From an uncultured Phascolarctobacterium sp. (GTDB taxonomy: Bacteria; Bacillota; Negativicutes; Acidaminococcales; Acidaminococcaceae): a stretch of 64,000 nucleotides of DNA. Shown in pieces: positions 60,791 to 64,000 of this stretch. The translations under genes were made by a program, and so were the position numbers. Every line of letters begins with the position of its first letter. Position 1 is the stretch's first letter. The stretch spans positions 1 to 64,000 of the forward strand of contig CAAEPE010000020.1 in the NCBI GenBank assembly GCA_900757795.1. Direction: 5' to 3'. Below the pieces are notes generated by a model. It saw only the letters and a list, made by a program, of their open reading frames with translations, searched no databases and was not told the origin of the DNA.

Positions 60791-61783
60791 TTAGTTTCTG
60801 TAGTAAGGAGTGCGGCAAGGAGCGTTCCAGTAGCCTAACAGTTCCTCGTCCATACGTGCGATAAACATTTGGAAGCCGGCAGTTTCTTGTACAGTCAAAA
60901 TTTCGCCGACTGCGCTGGCAGCAACTTCAATACCTTTTTCTGCCAACAGTTTATGGCAAGCACGGAAAACAATCAATTGTTCCATAAGAGTGGTAGCGCC
61001 GCTGCCGTTGATAATTACCAGCAGTTTTTCGCCTGCTTGTACATTCAAATCTTTCAGCAGAGCATTCATCATAATAGCAGCAGTTTCGTCTGCGGATTTC
61101 ATCGGCTGGCTGCCGCCGCCGCCTTCACCGTGCTGACCCATGCCGACTTCCATGATGCCCTCTTCAATGTGAGCAATTTCCATGCCGGTTGCAGGATGAG
61201 TTGCGCCTTTAGTAGCAACAGCAATGGTTGCCATATTGTCGGCAAATTTTTGAGCAATAGCCGCAACTTCTTCCAAGGATTTGCCTTGAGCAGCAGCAGC
61301 GCCGGCAATTTTGTACAGAGGAATGCAGCCTACCAAACCGCGGCGGTCGTCTGCATTTTCGCGGGGAGCGTTGGCAATATCTTCTTGAGTAACAACTTTA
61401 ATTACGGGAATGCCTAATTTTTTAATTTGTTTCATGGTCAGATTGCCGGTCAGCATATCGCCCGCATGATTCAAAACTACGAACAGCACGCCATGGCCTT
61501 TATCTGCCATTTTAATAGCTTCTACGCAAGCTTGGGGGCCGGGAGCAGCGAAAATATTGCCGGCAACAGAAATATCTATCATACCTTCACCAACAAAGCC
61601 GCTGATAGCAGGTTCATGGCCGGTACCGCCAAGAGTAACGATGGTTACGCGGTCAGCTTCTGCCAATTTTTTGTTGACAACTAAATTGCCTTGCTCCAAA
61701 GAAATAATTTCAGGATTGGACAAAGCTAATCCTTCCAATAATTCGCTGGTTAAATCTTCCGGTTTGTTAATAAATTTTTGCAT
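60791..61783 (-). CDS. dhaK: Dihydroxyacetone kinase subunit K
   Basis: 330 residues. Substrate-binding half of the kinase: the covalent substrate His is in GMGQHGEGGGG (about His220), with GGTGHEPAISGFVG and VLNHAGDMLTGN. It binds dihydroxyacetone or related ketoses, and partners with DhaL. No DhaM phosphotransferase is seen in the window, so whether phosphate comes from ATP or PEP is open. Confidence 0.93.
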   Translation of the reverse strand: MQKFINKPEDLTSELLEGLALSNPEIISLEQGNLVVNKKLAEADRVTIVTLGGTGHEPAISGFVGEGMIDISVAGNIFAAPGPQACVEAIKMADKGHGVLFVVLNHAGDMLTGNLTMKQIKKLGIPVIKVVTQEDIANAPRENADDRRGLVGCIPLYKIAGAAAAQGKSLEEVAAIAQKFADNMATIAVATKGATHPATGMEIAHIEEGIMEVGMGQHGEGGGGSQPMKSADETAAIMMNALLKDLNVQAGEKLLVIINGSGATTLMEQLIVFRACHKLLAEKGIEVAASAVGEILTVQETAGFQMFIARMDEELLGYWNAPCRTPYYRN

Positions 61784-61810
61784 GATTACGCCTCCGTTAT
61801 AAATAATTTT

Positions 61811-62428
61811 TTAGATAGCTTCCGCCATTTTAGTCAATAATAATGCCATGGATACTGCGCCGGGGTCCTTAGCGCCCAAGCTGCGCTCGCCTACGTTTTT
61901 AGCTCTGCCAAAACGCGCCACCATTTGCGCCGTCGCTTCCGCGCCACTATTGGCAGCTTCTGCCATAGCGGCAAAGACAGCTTTAATATCGCCGTCGCAG
62001 GCCATACCTGCATCCAGCGCCGGATAAAGAGCATCTACCATAGTTTTGTCGCCGGGCTTAGCCTTAGAAATATCCATAAAATCTTCCTTAGCTTGCTCCA
62101 ACATTTTATGCACCGCAGCAGTATCCAATTCCGTTACACCTTCGTCCACGCCCTCAGCAAAGCCGCCAAAAACCGTTCCCCACAAGGGACCTGCGCTGCC
62201 GCCATTGACGCCCATAAAATCCATGGACAAATCATCCAACAGTTCCTTAATATCAGCGCTTGTGCCGCTTTCCACTCTTTGCTTAATAGCGTCAGCCATA
62301 CGGCCAATAGTCAGTCCGTGATCGCCGTCTCCTGCTACGCTGTCCAGCTCGCACAGAGGAATTACGTTTTCTTTTAAGGCTGCCGCTGCCGTCAAAAGCA
62401 TTTTTTGCAGCAATTCCAAAGTCAGCAT
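61811..62428 (-). CDS. dhaL: Dihydroxyacetone kinase subunit L
   Basis: 205 residues, nucleotide-binding half. Mg-ADP site DSVAGDGDHGLTIGR (Asp residues) and NGGSAGPLWGTVF, with PGDKTMVDALYPA and RSLGAKDPGA. First gene of the five-gene operon, preceded by a promoter containing a perfect palindrome. GAAAGGTG lies before its ATG. Confidence 0.93.
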   Translation of the reverse strand: MLTLELLQKMLLTAAAALKENVIPLCELDSVAGDGDHGLTIGRMADAIKQRVESGTSADIKELLDDLSMDFMGVNGGSAGPLWGTVFGGFAEGVDEGVTELDTAAVHKMLEQAKEDFMDISKAKPGDKTMVDALYPALDAGMACDGDIKAVFAAMAEAANSGAEATAQMVARFGRAKNVGERSLGAKDPGAVSMALLLTKMAEAI

Positions 62429-62455
62429 ATTATCACCGCACCTTTCTTTAATTTT

Positions 62456-62484
62456 ATTGTAACATTTGTCAGAACAAATGTAAA
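62456..62484 (-). promoter_or_regulatory. Promoter of the dha operon
   Basis: On the minus strand TTTACA (62479-62484), 17-base spacer, TACAAT (62456-62461). Confidence 0.75.
62462..62481. promoter_or_regulatory. Operator palindrome in the dha promoter
   Basis: Perfect 8-4-8 inverted repeat ACATTTGT-CAGA-ACAAATGT filling the space between -35 and -10. A bound repressor would exclude RNA polymerase; the SorC-type protein of the operon is the likely binder. Confidence 0.75.
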
Positions 62485-62587
62485 CGATTTTCTGAAATTT
62501 TGTATGATGAATTGAGTTTACGCCTTTAGGTAAAATTTTTTCACAGCGGCATGCGCAGACAGTAAAAATTTTCGGCTAGCTTTAGGC

Positions 62588-62623
62588 AAAAAAAATACTG
62601 CCATCCTAATTAGGATAGCAGTA
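62588..62623 (-). terminator. Terminator of the tRNA-Lys gene
   Basis: Stem TACTGCCATCCTAA/TTAGGATAGCAGTA (one mismatch-like G-U) with T8 on the minus strand, just past the tRNA end. Confidence 0.88.
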
Positions 62624-62636
62624 TAAATTGTTAATT

Positions 62637-62712
62637 TGGTGATCCACCGGGGATTCGAACCCCGGACACCCTGATTAAAAGTCAGGTGCTCTACCGACTG
62701 AGCTAGTGAATC
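62637..62712 (-). tRNA. tRNA-Lys (anticodon TTT)
   Basis: 76 bases with encoded CCA. Acceptor GATTCAC pairs with GTGGATC (one G-U); D-arm CTAGCTCAGTCGGTAGAGC; anticodon loop CTTTTAA gives TTT; T-arm GGGTTCGAATCCC-like loop intact. It has its own promoter and terminator. Confidence 0.96.
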
Positions 62713-62739
62713 ATTTGTTGCTCAAACAGCAACATTGGT

Positions 62740-62768
62740 ATTATACTCTTTTTCGACGTTTACGTCAA
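62740..62768 (-). promoter_or_regulatory. Promoter of tRNA-Lys
   Basis: On the minus strand TTGACG (62763-62768), 17-base spacer, TATAAT (62740-62745). Confidence 0.85.
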
Positions 62769-62806
62769 GAGTTTTATGCAAGAAAACCGCTGAAAGTATT
62801 GTTAAA

Positions 62807-64000
62807 TTACAGCAGCTCCTTCAAAACGATGGTCTGCTCACGGTTAGGACCAACAGAAACAATACCCAATTCCACACCGGAAACCTCAGCAATGCGGGTT
62901 AAATATTTTTTAGCGTTTTCCGGCAGCTTATCGTATTCCCGAATGCCGCTGATATCGGTCATCCAGCCGTCAAACTCTTCAAAAATAGGCTCAACCTTGG
63001 CCAGCACATTCAAGCTTGCAGGAATACGTTTCAGCACTTCGCCGCCGATTTTATAACCAACGCACATTTTAATTTTCGGCATATGGTCTAAAATATCCAA
63101 ACGGGTAATTGCCAAATAATCAAGGCTGTTCAAACGAGCGCTGTAACGCAGCATGAACGCATCCAACCAACCGCAGCGGCGGGGACGTCCGGTTACGGTG
63201 CCATATTCATGTCCGGTTTCGCGAATTTGATTGCCAGGGCCGTCGCTATCAAGCAGTTCTGTAATGAAGGGACCTTCGCCTACGCGAGTAGTATATGCTT
63301 TAACTACACCCACAACGTGATCAATAAAACGGGGGCCAATGCCGCTGCCTGTGCAGGCGTTGCCGGCAGTAGGATTGGAGCTGGTAACATACGGATAAGT
63401 ACCATGGTCAATATCAAGGAAGGTTGCTTGAGCGCCCTCAAACAAAACATTTTTCTCTGCAGCAAAAACCTCATCCAAAACTACCCCAGTATCTGCAACA
63501 TAAGGACGCAGCTGTTCTGCATAATCCAAATATTCTTTTAAAACAGTTTCGTAATCAAAAGGCTCTGCACCGTAAATTTTAGTAATGATAGCGTTTTTAG
63601 CTTCCATATTTACTTTGAGCTTTTCGGCGAAGGTTTCAGGCTCCATCAAATCGCAGACACGAATGCCAACGCGGGCTACCTTATCCATATAGCAGGGGCC
63701 GATACCGCCTTTAGTAGTACCGATTTTATGGCTACCCAAAGCTTCCTCCTGCAGTTCATCCAAACGCTGATGATACGGCAGAACAACATGAGCGCGGTCG
63801 GAAATAACCAAATTGCTGCAATCAATGCCTTTTTCTTTCATACCGGCAATTTCAGCCAGCACAACGCCGGGGTTGATAACTACGCCGTTACCCAAAACGT
63901 TGATTTTATCTTTAAACAAAACGCCGGAGGGCAGCAGACGCAGCTTGTAGCTGATGTCATTAACTACAACAGTATGACCGGCATTGGAGCCGCCGCTGTA
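62807..64000 (-). CDS. purA: Adenylosuccinate synthetase, 5' end beyond the window
   Basis: GTP-dependent joining of IMP and aspartate, first step to AMP. The window holds the last 397 residues; the frame stays open to the edge, where YSGGSNAGHTVVVND is readable, so only about 30 N-terminal residues (including the GDEGKGK loop) are missing. GGIGPCYMDK, DIDHGTYPYVTSSN, TGRPRRCGWLDA and the guanine-site region near the end are conserved. An apparent start at 63919 is internal and not the true one. Confidence 0.95.
   Translation of the reverse strand, partial: YSGGSNAGHTVVVNDISYKLRLLPSGVLFKDKINVLGNGVVINPGVVLAEIAGMKEKGIDCSNLVISDRAHVVLPYHQRLDELQEEALGSHKIGTTKGGIGPCYMDKVARVGIRVCDLMEPETFAEKLKVNMEAKNAIITKIYGAEPFDYETVLKEYLDYAEQLRPYVADTGVVLDEVFAAEKNVLFEGAQATFLDIDHGTYPYVTSSNPTAGNACTGSGIGPRFIDHVVGVVKAYTTRVGEGPFITELLDSDGPGNQIRETGHEYGTVTGRPRRCGWLDAFMLRYSARLNSLDYLAITRLDILDHMPKIKMCVGYKIGGEVLKRIPASLNVLAKVEPIFEEFDGWMTDISGIREYDKLPENAKKYLTRIAEVSGVELGIVSVGPNREQTIVLKELL

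Noticed and set aside
63919..63919. A possible start codon of purA at 63919
   Set aside because: The frame continues upstream to the window edge with clear PurA sequence, so this codon is internal.
1..64000. CRISPR arrays
   Set aside because: No regularly spaced identical repeats with unique spacers were seen; the repeats present are long dispersed blocks or hairpin modules.

Overview
This window looks like a chromosome segment of a Negativicutes bacterium (Firmicutes with an outer membrane), most plausibly an Acidaminococcaceae/Phascolarctobacterium-like gut anaerobe. That placement is inferred from housekeeping gene order (ispE, gntR, an NTP transferase, purR, glmU, prs, pth), a monomeric [FeFe] hydrogenase, glutamine synthetase III beside an ammonium channel, an AbgT/M20 peptide-scavenging cluster and lipoprotein-based ABC systems. 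No rRNA is present to confirm it. The core genes have moderate GC; several inserted genes are visibly much more AT-rich.

Layout. 1-629: a dispersed hairpin-rich repeat and a terminator. 630-4239: TrmB-type regulator plus LysA decarboxylase, then a MATE exporter. 4415-10238: nitrogen and redox genes, namely an Amt channel fused to a PII domain, glutamine synthetase III behind a structured leader, and an [FeFe] hydrogenase. 10239-11342: repeats. 11343-20359: YitT, then the ispE-gntR-NTP transferase-purR-glmU-prs-deacetylase-pth run. 20360-21962: repeats around an AT-rich DinB-like gene. 21963-27736: AbgT with two tandem M20 amidohydrolases, pyroglutamyl peptidase, and a zinc-ribbon membrane protein.

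28094-33657 is an integrated element of about 5.5 kb in a tRNA-Thr gene. It is bounded by 54-bp direct repeats and carries a tyrosine integrase, a replication-initiator-like protein, two small HTH proteins, a possible nuclease-like protein, two small proteins of unknown role, and a hairpin-rich non-coding stretch that could be an origin.

33657-40435: XRE regulator, EamA exporter, an orphan P-type ATPase actuator domain, TetR, DUF523, a repeat copy, and an ECF transporter with a TrpP-like S component. 40541-51295: a his operon (yerC-hisZ-hisG-hisD-hisC-hisB-[DUF262/DUF1524 gene]-hisH-hisA-hisF-hisI) interrupted by a GmrSD-like defence gene; hisE and a histidinol-phosphatase gene are absent. 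51437-54339: SAM-I riboswitch and metNIQ. 54408-58516: Gph phosphatase, a small XRE regulator and a TrpXYZ-like ABC transporter. 58662-62428: dhaL-dhaK-LsrF-like aldolase-VOC-SorC operon with a perfect palindrome between its -35 and -10. 62637-64000: tRNA-Lys and purA, which runs off the window.

The best leads for new biology are the small integrated element that uses the 5' half of a tRNA, the mosaic hairpin repeat family, the structured glnN leader with its attenuator, the Amt-PII fusion that lacks the PII modification tyrosine, and the defence gene lodged inside the his operon. All functional calls come from reading the sequence by eye; no database search was run.
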